A stretch of DNA of 64,000 bases, taken from contig NC_070566.1 of the NCBI RefSeq assembly GCF_026914185.1, positions 1 through 64,000 on the forward strand. Reading direction: 5' to 3'. The number at the start of each line of letters is the position of its first letter. Position 1 is the first letter of the stretch. The notes under the pieces are model-generated. The model saw only the letters and a program-made list of their open reading frames with translations, searched no databases and was not told where the DNA came from. Both the position numbers and the translations under genes were made by a program. Below are positions 57,301-64,000 of this stretch, in pieces. Origin of the DNA: Puccinia triticina (taxonomy: Eukaryota > Basidiomycota > Pucciniomycetes > Pucciniales > Pucciniaceae).

Positions 57301-57431
57301 GGAATGGGCCGTACCGCATAAAATCACAAGAAAAAAGTGGCTCATATACTTTAGAAGAACTTGACGGTCAAGAACTCAAGCGCAGGTATGCGGCGCCGCA
57401 TGTGAAGCTGTTCCATTCAAGAAAACTCTGA
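54333..57431 (+). CDS. Gypsy Pol: RT, RNase H, integrase (via -1 shift)
   Basis: Frame entered by -1 slippage at 54333; Gag-Pro-Pol would be about 1873 aa. There is no ATG near the start of this frame. RT: YSSPVFCVKKQDGRLRIVHD, LPQGATNS, catalytic FIDDGG (55203-55220). RNase H-like: LAVDSSYIAAGAVLTQED, SKLELCGVAKILKKL. Integrase: zinc-binding H...H in LHEQLGHRGVEETYKRTKLR and CNACQKR; catalytic D, D and E in SMDTVHI, VVDGGAEFG and NGMVERGHQ. A C-terminal segment ends NRWNGPYRIK and HVKLFHSRKL, without a chromodomain. No stop or frameshift interrupts it, so the enzyme may be active. Confidence 0.93.
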   Translation, partial: SFWHLPEVGDWKVPKYSVEEKLVFAAKYKSMSKKIKPVNQFMPQNINSPLCSPPLSRDPYVTPLTPHPPNFTPTWKITEDRLKVINFGPPGWLKPEELKLFKHIIVMRQGGLAFREEERGLLKHTYGKPYIIPVIAHKPWQQRPIPIPAAIKDQFIELVRERIRTGLYEQSYSSYSSPVFCVKKQDGRLRIVHDLQKLNKVTIKDSGIPPSPEELIESFTGRACYGLGDIMGGYDERELSLESRPLNTFETPLGRFQLTRLPQGATNSVAVYQAQMMWILQDEIPQNVGIFIDDGGIKGPVSDYNQETLAENPGIRKFIWEYAVTLERILFRIEEAGLTISGKKFACCVPALDLVGHVVRREGRKISKKQLNKIETWPVPKNATEVRGFLGVCVYVRMFIKGLSELAAPLRKLTRKDAEWNWKKECQDAFDLLKRIVGYDITLKKLDYSEGAGKIKLAVDSSYIAAGAVLTQEDNQKDRPVLYESVVFSPVESRYSQSKLELCGVAKILKKLQTQLWGQQFDLLVDAKSLIEMINSPDLPNAPMTRWVAFIQLFSYNLVHVPGKTFTMPDGLSRRPPDDDEGEQPSFDEDEKWIKPHPGFGVKEVNTLNLGVERGQFQQEGIWGKLQEYLLTLNRPTDTSDADWKVIKHKSAGFMVSDGKLKKRNKPFPQLVISNPKYQEHILEALHEQLGHRGVEETYKRTKLRFWWPHMKRKVKSWVQSCNACQKRSPLKPLEHKHATGKSTIFGRVSMDTVHIKAGKWKYLVIARDDLSGWVEAVGLETLKAKKIAQWFTDEWIFRYGAPHTVVVDGGAEFGKELQDCLKQKGSIVKVTTPYYPEANGMVERGHQPIKDTLVKLAGTDGKKWRSYLPLVLFADRVSTKRTTGYTPYELMFGQPAVLPIDLELETFLGTDWESVKSTADLLLARVRQLERRESILQEAYKNMKDSRENSVKYWNQKKPDRGPLTPESLVLVYNKSLESQWGKLFENRWNGPYRIKSQEKSGSYTLEELDGQELKRRYAAPHVKLFHSRKL

Positions 57432-57653
57432 TTTTATTCTGGCTTCGTTGCTTTTTTGGGAAAGATTAAATTTTCTATGGCTATTCACATTTCAGACAGT
57501 TAGATCTATAAGGGCTTTCAAGACTTAAAAAAAAAAAAAAAAAGAAAGAAAAAAAAAGAAAAAGAAGTGGGGGACTGGTGTTGCCGATAGGAAGCATAAA
57601 TTAGTAAAATAAAGGAGTAAATTTCAGTGAAAAATAAAAAATTAGGGGCTTAC
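57432..57653. other. Spacer after pol with A-rich tract
   Basis: Contains an A-rich run (57528-57566). The polypurine tract GTGGGGGACTGG follows it. Confidence 0.5.
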
Positions 57654-58076
57654 TTAGTAGGCCATTTGAATCTCAAAGCTACCATTTATCAGCGCCTCAA
57701 GTTCGCGCTCAACATGGCGGAATTCCAGGACCACCGGACGACTGCCGCGGGCACGGCCATTTCGACGAGCTCTTCTAGTCGGTTGATTGTGTTGGAATTG
57801 TGTTCTGGCGACAAGGAGGCGGAGGCGTTGCCGAAAAACATGAAGTTGCGGGAGTTCAACAACCCGAGTGACATAGGAAGCTGCTACATGTACTCCAGCG
57901 ATGAAATCTTCGTCGTCGGAGTGGATTAAGATAGGATAATTTTGTGAACCAAGGGGATAATTATTTACTAAAGATAAGGGAGTATTGGTTTCGCCGTAAC
58001 CGCTGCGCGCGTTTGTTCGGGAGTTTGGATCCCAGGCACCATCAATAGGCGATTCAGGAATAAAAGACATGGTCAA
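57654..58076 (-). CDS. Antisense ORF of the gypsy element, 140 aa
   Basis: Minus-strand frame between pol and the 3' LTR, starting MTMSFIPESPIDGAW. The middle contains acidic HSDDEDFIAG; the C-terminal part has a strongly basic block (PTRRARRNGRARG) that could be a nuclear-localisation or RNA-binding segment. No known domain. A TATA box sits 95 bp upstream on the same strand, arguing that it is transcribed. Some gypsy elements of plants carry antisense ORFs at this place; no homology to those is claimed. A 100-aa plus-strand frame at 57627-57929 overlaps it and is taken as the shadow. Confidence 0.55.
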   Translation of the reverse strand: MTMSFIPESPIDGAWDPNSRTNARSGYGETNTPLSLVNNYPLGSQNYPILIHSDDEDFIAGVHVAASYVTRVVELPQLHVFRQRLRLLVARTQFQHNQPTRRARRNGRARGSRPVVLEFRHVERELEALINGSFEIQMAY

Positions 58077-58170
58077 CAGGAGAAAGAGGCGAAGTGGTTG
58101 TGTTGGCTTAGCAAGGAATGATAGTAATGAGGAGTTAGTGGATTGGATTTTGCCATCATTTCAATCCCCT

Positions 58171-58180
58171 TTATATAGCT
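58171..58180 (-). promoter_or_regulatory. TATA box for the antisense ORF
   Basis: On the minus strand the sequence reads CTATATAAAGGGG (58167-58179), 95 bp upstream of the antisense ATG at 58076. Confidence 0.6.
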
Positions 58181-58204
58181 TTGGGTGCTCTCCTTTGGCT
58201 CGGA

Positions 58205-58395
58205 AGAATCCGAGGACTACAAACTTTCGTCTAGTTGGGAACAAGATCATCGGCTTAGATCTCTGCGACCACGCCGGACTACAAGCTTTCGTCTAGCCAG
58301 TAACATGACCTTCGGCCCATCTCTGCGACTAAGAGGACTTCGAGCTTTCGGCTAGCCCGTTACAAAATCTTTGGCCTACACCTCTGCGACCACGA
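58205..58395. repeat. Three ~62-bp tandem repeats between divergent ORFs
   Basis: Units share GGACTACAAGCTTTCGTCTAG, GTAACA, CTTCGGCC and ATCTCTGCGACCAC with a few substitutions. They lie between the antisense TATA box and the RRM-like ORF and may be a bidirectional upstream regulatory block. Confidence 0.8.
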
Positions 58396-58733
58396 CACGC
58401 GGCGATACAAATAAAAAAAGAAAGCAAGTTTTTTTTTGGCCTAGGCAGGTTCGAAACCAAATCAACAAACACAACTTGAATAATGTAAACTAAAAAAAAA
58501 AGAGAACTCATGCGACAACAGGTCGCGCCATGCCCAGTCCGGCCAGTTACTTATCTAACAACATGGCACGATAATTTGTGTTGTGCTTGCTGTTTGAGGG
58601 GTTTGACCGACCGACGCACAAACCAGTTTCTTTCCCCCCATCTCGCAAGAGCTTTCTTATCACGACAAACTCACGTCTAGCCAACCTGTTCGGATAAACA
58701 TTTTCGTGATCAACTCAATACAACCCCTTCAAA

Positions 58734-59066
58734 ATGAGTGACCATTTTAAAGTCCCTGCAAATCAGTCAGCAGAATACTCCTTAGCACATTTTTGGCCCA
58801 TCTACCTCTTTAATATCGCGCCAGGAACATCTGCCGCAGACATCACGGAAGCTTTGAAAGAGCACGGACCTATCAGAGAATCTTTTACGCCACACGTCGG
58901 ATCTGGGATGGAGTTATTTGCGCTGGTTGTGTTCACAAGTCGGGAGGGGGCTAATAAAGCTATTGGAGCTCTTGATGGCGCGAAAGCCGACGGATTGCTA
59001 TTGGAAGCGCGAGCAACGACGAAGGAGGAGCGCCGAGATCTGGAACTTCTAGCGCGGATGACATAA
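58734..59066 (+). CDS. RRM-like accessory protein of the gypsy element, 110 aa
   Basis: Sense ORF from ATG 58734 (context TCAAAATGAG) to TAA 59064-59066, 440 bp before the 3' LTR. The layout beta-alpha-beta-beta-alpha-beta is visible: IYLFNI at the RNP2 position, a helix TSAADITEALKEHGPI, ELFALVVF at the RNP1 position, a helix REGANKAIGALDGA, then GLLLEARA and a charged C-terminal helix. This is the outline of an RNA-recognition motif, although RNP1 lacks the usual Gly/Phe pattern. I infer an RNA-binding accessory protein. The sequence upstream (58600-58730) is pyrimidine-rich, as in a fungal core promoter. No known gypsy family with such an ORF comes to mind. Confidence 0.65.
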   Translation: MSDHFKVPANQSAEYSLAHFWPIYLFNIAPGTSAADITEALKEHGPIRESFTPHVGSGMELFALVVFTSREGANKAIGALDGAKADGLLLEARATTKEERRDLELLARMT

Positions 59067-59495
59067 ACAGCCCTGGAGACGAAACTAAGGATAGCTACGC
59101 CGCAAGGATCACACCAATTTGGGGGTGGTTTCTCCACCCATTTCCACTAAAAATTCTTGTTACATTTTTCCTTTAGTTCTTCATCTAGCTATACCTTTTC
59201 ATCGTCACATTATTTCCTGGAAGATTACTATAAAATCAAACAAGAAAAACAGCATAAAATTCACTAAAGAAATATAAATCAACCAAATCCTATTTCTGTC
59301 TCACTTGTTCATATCTTTTCTATTCTTCAAACTCAACTCAATTCTTTTTACGCTAGAAGGAAAATCAAACATACAAAAAAATCTGCCCAAAAAACAACTT
59401 GCCACGTCACAGTCTTCTTTTGCCTTGCCCTATTTTCTTTCTCCTCTCTTTGTCACACCTCACTCAAGGTTGGATGATGGGGACATCATCTAATT
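59067..59495. other. 3' untranslated part of the gypsy element
   Basis: AT-rich, no gene; leads into the polypurine tract. Confidence 0.6.
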
Positions 59496-59505
59496 TGGGG
59501 GTGGA
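59496..59505 (+). promoter_or_regulatory. Polypurine tract of the gypsy element
   Basis: GGGGGTGGA-type tract directly before the 3' LTR; primes plus-strand DNA synthesis. Confidence 0.75.
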
Positions 59506-60287
59506 TGTGGTGAGCCTAATCAAAACCTTATTACATCACTCAGACACTCACCAGGAAGGAATCACCGCCAAACGCCCTCTAGAAATCACTCTGGTACCTG
59601 TAATCCACGCCCACAGACACTTCATAATAGCCTAGAATCATCTCTACAAGGCGCCTCAACTTCTCAGTATTCACTTTCATGGATGGCCCTCCACAATGGG
59701 TAATAAAATATGTACAAAATCAGGTCAAAGTGGGAGAAAGTCCACCATCAAACAGAGCCAGACTATTAGGAAGGACCCTGAGTGTTCACTAGAATTAACT
59801 CCTCTATATTCCAGCAAGGCGTAACTCTTTCTCAGATGCATGGCGGCTGATGCGCCATGGTTATTGTTTTCCTCTTATGTCATCCCAAGCCATGTAGTAG
59901 ATGCCTTGTTGGTTTGTTGCCTTGTCACCTTGTTGGAGGCTTTTTGTACCCTGTTCCCATCTTTCTCTTCGTCTCAGAACCACCTGTTGTCCCCTCACTA
60001 TAAATGTAGAGCCTTTTGGCCCATTCTGTTTGTCCCCCATCAGATTGTCACTTTGCATCCCTGGTCACAGAATAAGAATTACATAGCCTATTTTACCACA
60101 TATTTTACAGTATATTTTCCCCCTTGATTTCGTCTAGAAAGCACTATTCTCAATACTTCATCAGCCACACTTTTCTTTAAGAGTCCATACTCTTATTCTT
60201 GTCCCATATTACTCTCCCAACCTGAGAGGCAGCTTTTCACGCACTCATCCCTCTCTAAACTCTATTCCCCCAAAGAGTAGTTCCACA
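59506..60287 (+). repeat. 3' LTR of the gypsy element
   Basis: 782 bp, equal to the 5' LTR as far as I could read. Confidence 0.95.
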
Positions 60288-60413
60288 GCGGGACCGACTG
60301 GTGGGAGGCCAAGACGCTATGGGAACAGTACGGCTCGCAGACCCCTCGCCGCCCGACGACGCCCGCTCGCAGTCGGTGGTCTTCTACGACTCGTGGGTCA
60401 CCCGCTCGTCAAT
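60288..60413 (+). pseudogene. CAP59-type glycosyltransferase fragment, 3' part
   Basis: Continues directly from 50751 across the gypsy element and its GCGG duplication (DSACG, then TDWWEAKTLWEQYGSQ). After a further one-base shift it reads SVVFYDSWVTRS, the family's conserved FYDxWVxR block. Homology stops at about 60413, where another gene fragment starts. Confidence 0.8.
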
Positions 60414-60434
60414 ATATAAAACTACGTAGCACCA

Positions 60435-60873
60435 GCCTATGCCGAGGCGGCCTGTGCGCCAATCGACTTCCCTATTGCCCCCACTCTTGCAATCCCGATG
60501 GCATTAGAGAAAGCAGGCTTGGAGTTCAAAGACATGACGAAAATCGAAATCAATGAAGCCTTTCCCGTCGTCGCCCTCGCCAGTATGAAAATCCTTGGAA
60601 TCAAAGCCGAAAAAGTCAATGTCAACGGTGGAGCGGTCGCTTTGGGCCACCCTATTGGCAGCAGTTGTTGTTGGATTGTTGTCAGCTTGATTAATTCCTT
60701 GAAACCAGGCGAATATGGCGTGGCTGGAGTTTGCAATGGAGTTAGCCGCTATCTCTCATCATCTCTTTTCTTTCTTCACCGATTACCGTAAATTCTGATT
60801 ATTTTTTTTCAAACCTTTGACAAAATTGCAACAGGGAGGAGCTGCTTCAGCGATGGTCATCCAAAGATTATGA
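60435..60873 (+). pseudogene. Acetyl-CoA acetyltransferase, C-terminal fragment
   Basis: Two exons (60435-60740 and 60835-60873) encode only the last ~115 residues of a thiolase: PIDFPIAPTLAIPMALEKAG, IEINEAFPVVALASMKILGI, VNVNGGAVALGHPIGSS, GEYGVAGVCNG, ASAMVIQRL and a stop. The C-terminal catalytic His (GHP) and Cys (VCNG) are present; the N-terminal two thirds with the acyl-accepting Cys are absent. The block SSCCWIV replaces the usual SGARIV. The intron is retained, so capture was at DNA level. Confidence 0.88.
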
Positions 60874-62220
60874 TGTTGTGGATCGGAAAATGCTCACGGC
60901 AACACATATTATATTTAAGAACGGTCAAAAGTGTGTAGCTTGACATCAAATATTCCTCACCTCAGCTTATTTTGATTGTTATTACCAAACCCATGTGGCT
61001 ATTCAAATCTTACTTTTCTACAAAAAAAAAGAATAGCAAATTAATCAAATGAATCAATTAACATCATTTATTGTCTGAACTGCCATTTTTAGCTTGGTTT
61101 GATCAAGACTGCCAAAGCCAGTTGGGCACCATGCAACTCTCTCTGTGATTTGTACTCACCAAATATGCTTCCAGTAATTGATATTTCTTGCAAGAAGAAT
61201 AACAGCAATCATTGGCAAGGAGGTGTCATTTATTGCTTACAATGGACTGGGTCTGAGAGAAAGATCCAGTAGCATCCTAGAATTAACTTGTGTCCTCTCA
61301 TTTCTGTTTTCCCATATATTCAAAGTGATTGAAGCTTGAAATATATACAAGGAGGAGGTGATTGGGTGATTCAGATTGAGGTGTTTGTCAGAAGTCTATT
61401 TCTAATGATCTCATGGGGGTTCCCCAATGAGTTTAAAACAGTGGTTTTCTAGGACAAGAATTGTCTTGTGGGTTTTGTCTTAAGTTGCAGGTATCTATCA
61501 TTAACTTTTTGAATCAGTTTTTATTTTTTTGGTGTTTTTGAGAGTCTTGAAAAAATGAAGACAATGAACATTGGGCCTTGTGATGGTATATCCAACACAA
61601 TATCATTTGCATAGGATTTTGTTGAAGGGAAGTATTTAAGTCTGGAATCACTTTATTCACTTATCTGATCAGGTCTCTTTGGGATGAGTCAGGTTTTCTA
61701 GAGAGGGTACATAGATCAGGCTGCCTGAGATCCTTATTTTACATTCATTGAGGGGACTCTGGGAGGCTTTGAACTGATCTGTTTTCACACTCTTTTGAAG
61801 TTGCAGTTCTGCCCAGCTGATTTGTTTTTCTACCATTTGATAGAGTAACACTCCCTTGAATGATAGGTGCCAGGGATTCAAGAGACTTTCATTGAGAGGT
61901 GCCAGCAATTCAAGAGAGTTATATTCTTGTCAATGACTGAAACACACAATTCAAAAGAGTCAAGATCTTCAATGAATGGTCTCCAGAATTCAAAAAAGTA
62001 ATACTTGCTTCAATGACTGGTACACATCATTCAAAAGAGTTAAACTGTCTTCAAGAACCAGTAACAGGCATCAATATTTCTACACAATCTCTGAATTATT
62101 TTTACTGAACACTTTGCCAGATAGAATTCCCCTGTACCTCAAAAAGTGCAGCGGCGAAGCCGCCTTGGCCTCTAGTTTAGCATATAATTTGTGATATGAG
62201 ATTCATAGCAACTTGATGTG
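60874..62220. other. Interior of the TIR unit, no gene seen
   Basis: 3' flank of the captured thiolase fragment and AT-rich sequence. Contains the degenerate repeat listed separately. Confidence 0.5.
61855..62060. repeat. Degenerate ~55-bp tandem repeat
   Basis: About four to five units with CAATGANTGGTACNCANNATT CAAAAGAGT-type sequence; units have drifted. Confidence 0.65.
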
Positions 62221-62227
62221 ATAAAAA

Positions 62228-62295
62228 TAGGAGATATGGGGTGTGCGCAGCGGGCTTTATCCGCGCACACCTTATATATCCTATTTTTATTACAC
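62228..62295. repeat. Inverted repeat at the inner edge of the right TIR
   Basis: An imperfect hairpin: AAAAATAGGAGATATGGGGTG...GTGCGC on one side and GCGCAC...CTATTTTT on the other, around CAGCGGGCTTTATC. Confidence 0.6.
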
Positions 62296-62339
62296 CCCAT
62301 AGCTAAGAATTTCATAGAAAGCCTTATATGCTACATTGA

Positions 62340-63064
62340 AAGTTTCCTGAAATTTCTAGACTGTTTGGGTATGTAACAAAAAAGATATAAGGTTGGAGGT
62401 CATTTTCCTACTAAGCCCTCCGTGAACCCCTTATACGCCATTCTACAATGGCACACTATTGCTAATGATTTGATAGCACAAAATATATGCATCATGGAAA
62501 GTTTCATGAATTTTTTGGACTGTTTGGGTGTGTAACAAAAAAGGTATATGGTTGGTGGTCATTTACCTAGTAAGCCCTCCGCGCACCCCTGATACGTCAT
62601 TCTAAAATGGCACACTATTGCTAATAATTTGATAGCACCAAATATATGTATCATGGAAAGATTCCTGAAATTTTTGGACTTTTTGGGTTTGTAACAAAAA
62701 AGTTATGTGGTTGGCGGTCATTTTCCTACTAAGCCCTACGCGCACCCTTTATATCTCATGTTCTGATGACACACTATTGCTAAGAAATTCAGGGGATACA
62801 ATTTATGCATAAATCTCTGTGCTCTCAAATTTTCATGTCTCTAGTACGTGGAACAAAAAAGTTATACATATTAAAAATAATAAAAAATAATACAAAAAAT
62901 TAGCATGACGACTCCCAAATTTTTTTGTTTTGGGTCAACGACTCCCAAAAATCCCGTAACCAAAAAAAGGGTCCAGGTCGACGTCGAGCGCTGGTCAAAA
63001 AATAGTCGCGCCGACGTATGGGAGTTGTTTTCCCAAAAGTTGGGAGTTGTTTTTCCAAGACCCT
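62340..63064 (-). repeat. Right terminal inverted repeat
   Basis: Reverse complement of the left arm with three to four of the same ~160-bp units. The innermost unit is the most diverged. Confidence 0.85.
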
Positions 63065-63189
63065 ATTTATAAAGATATGACTGATTCCCAGACAGATCTT
63101 ACTTTCATATAGTAATCTCTATCAGACCTAGATCACTTTATTCAACAGGCTAGCAACTCTGTTATAACTTCTTTGCACGCAGGCAATAA

Positions 63190-63386
63190 GGGTGTTCAAA
63201 GTTGAAATCATAAAATTTTCAATGCATAAAATCATAAAATCATAAAACTTTCAAGCAATGATTTCATATGTACCATTCTAGAAATGTTGCTCTAATTTGA
63301 GTGCTTGGGTGCAACATATTTTTTTCAGCTTAGAATTTTATGATTTCATGGTGTTATGATTTTATGCAAGTCACCTTTGAACACCC
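63190..63386. mobile_element. Small AT-rich MITE
   Basis: 197 bp with terminal inverted repeats GGGTGTTCAAAG and a 3-bp direct repeat TAA on both sides (63187-63189, 63387-63389), fitting PIF/Harbinger-type elements. The interior is made of ATCATAAAA direct and inverted repeats. No coding capacity. Confidence 0.8.
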
Positions 63387-63574
63387 TAAATATATAACTT
63401 ACTCTGTTATACTTGTACTACACGTTACTAATATGCTGTTTAACTCAAATTTTTTGTTGGGTTATGCTTGGTTCTACTACTGCCAAAACACTAATACTGC
63501 TACTAAACTTCTACGCTACTTGTACTAACCACTAATACTGCTAATTATAACCGCACTGCTGACTAAACTACCAT

Positions 63575-63700
63575 ATGTGACCAAACCTCTGTAGGCTGAT
63601 CTAAACTAAACTAAATAACCACTTGTGACCAAACCTCTGTAGGCTGATCTTAACTAAACTAAATAACCACTCGTGACCAAACCTCTGTAGGCTGATGGGG
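63575..63700. repeat. ~51-bp tandem repeat, 2.5 copies
   Basis: Units contain TGTGACCAAACCTCTGTAGG, CTGATCT, AACTAAACTAAATAACCACT. Confidence 0.85.
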
Positions 63701-64000
63701 AAAAGTCTGATGAGGGGGGAAGGGGCCTCCTTATATATTGAAGGGTGAGGGATTTTTGGTCCAGGGAAGCTCCTCACAAGGGATTATTGCTGCAGGGGAT
63801 CTCAACTACACAGCACTCTCATGCATGTACTGCGCTGCATGTACAAACAACAAGGGGTTTATGCTTGTTAGAGTCAGTCTGTCGGGGTAAGGAGGCAATC
63901 TGGGACCTCTGATCTGGATCTTCAAGCTATAAAGTAGATTGCTAGATGGGGAAAGCTAAGTGATCTTTCCCCGGCTCTCCCTTGTGGTTTGGGATGCGTG
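63701..64000. other. Right edge of window, possible LTR-like sequence
   Basis: A purine-rich tract (GAGGGGGGAAGGGG, 63712-63725) is followed by TTATATATTGAAGG, which could be a TATA box of a retrotransposon continuing past the window. Not resolvable here. Confidence 0.3.

Larger units (their letters stand above)
50752..60287 (+). mobile_element. Young, apparently intact Ty3/gypsy retrotransposon
   Basis: Two 782-bp LTRs (50752-51533 and 59506-60287) with TGTGG...CCACA termini and a 4-bp target duplication GCGG (50748-50751, 60288-60291). Open reading frames of the two LTRs translate identically and side-by-side reading found no difference, implying a recent insertion. The order PBS, gag-protease, RT-RNase H-integrase, antisense ORF, sense RRM-like ORF, PPT is complete. 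It lies in a captured glycosyltransferase pseudogene. Confidence 0.96.
48597..63064. mobile_element. Large TIR unit with captured gene fragments (Pack-type)
   Basis: Ends are inverted copies: AGGGTCTTGGAAAAACAACT at 48597 and its complement ending at 63064. The similarity runs about 0.7 kb inward on each side. ATTTAT flanks both ends (48591-48596, 63065-63070), a possible 6-bp duplication, although in AT-rich sequence. The total is 14.5 kb, or 4.9 kb without the gypsy element nested inside. The interior holds broken fragments of two unrelated host genes and no transposase. This matches gene-capturing non-autonomous DNA transposons; the superfamily is not determined. Confidence 0.75.

Noticed and set aside
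57627..57929. 100-aa plus-strand frame after pol
   Set aside because: Overlaps the antisense ORF, which has a better frame length and a TATA box; no domain in the plus frame.

Overview
The window is a chromosome end of a filamentous basidiomycete. A telomere of CCCTAA repeats opens it. The host genes carry many short GT-AG introns (about 50-135 bp). Gene content (TRAPP subunit, tri-snRNP MFAP1, Pho88, Ppn2-like, RNase T2, citrate synthase) is ordinary for fungi. The heavy retrotransposon load and the gene families suggest a rust fungus (Pucciniales), but the species assignment is an inference.

Layout. 1-374 telomere. 375-16.6 kb is gene-free subtelomere: a retrotransposon LTR remnant, a 16-copy satellite of about 159 bp whose units each carry a hairpin (split by a PIF/Harbinger-like MITE), a 20-bp palindromic minisatellite, and a dead minus-strand Ty1/copia element. 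The copia is interrupted by two large fold-back DNA elements (7913-9773 and 11663-12927), each with CAC-type termini and a 3-bp target duplication. A further palindromic minisatellite lies at 15.2-15.6 kb.

16.6-44.1 kb is a compact gene island of twelve protein genes: an unrecognised coiled-coil protein (-), TRS31 (+), a small Cys-rich secreted protein (+), MFAP1 with zinc knuckle and RS tail (-), an Lsb1/Pin3-like SH3 protein (+), an unknown 208-aa protein (+), a DUF7918-like protein (+), a Ysc84-type SYLF protein (+), mitochondrial citrate synthase (-), Pho88/Snd3 (+), a T2 ribonuclease with a 7-nt micro-exon at its active site (+), and a Ppn2-like polyphosphatase (-). Exon models were built by hand from splice signals, reading phase and family similarity; no transcript evidence is available.

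45-64 kb is transposon-dominated again. A complete gag-only LTR element (45077-48347) is followed by a 14.5-kb unit bounded by inverted repeats of roughly 0.7 kb (48597-63064). That unit holds broken pieces of two host genes, a CAP59-type glycosyltransferase and an acetyl-CoA acetyltransferase, so it looks like a gene-capturing (Pack-type) DNA transposon. A very young Ty3/gypsy element (50752-60287) sits inside the captured glycosyltransferase. Its LTRs appear identical; gag-pro and pol appear joined by a textbook -1 frameshift signal; and between pol and the 3' LTR it has an antisense ORF with its own TATA box and a sense ORF resembling an RNA-recognition motif. This gypsy architecture is the best candidate here for an undescribed system. 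A small TIR element and short repeats close the window.
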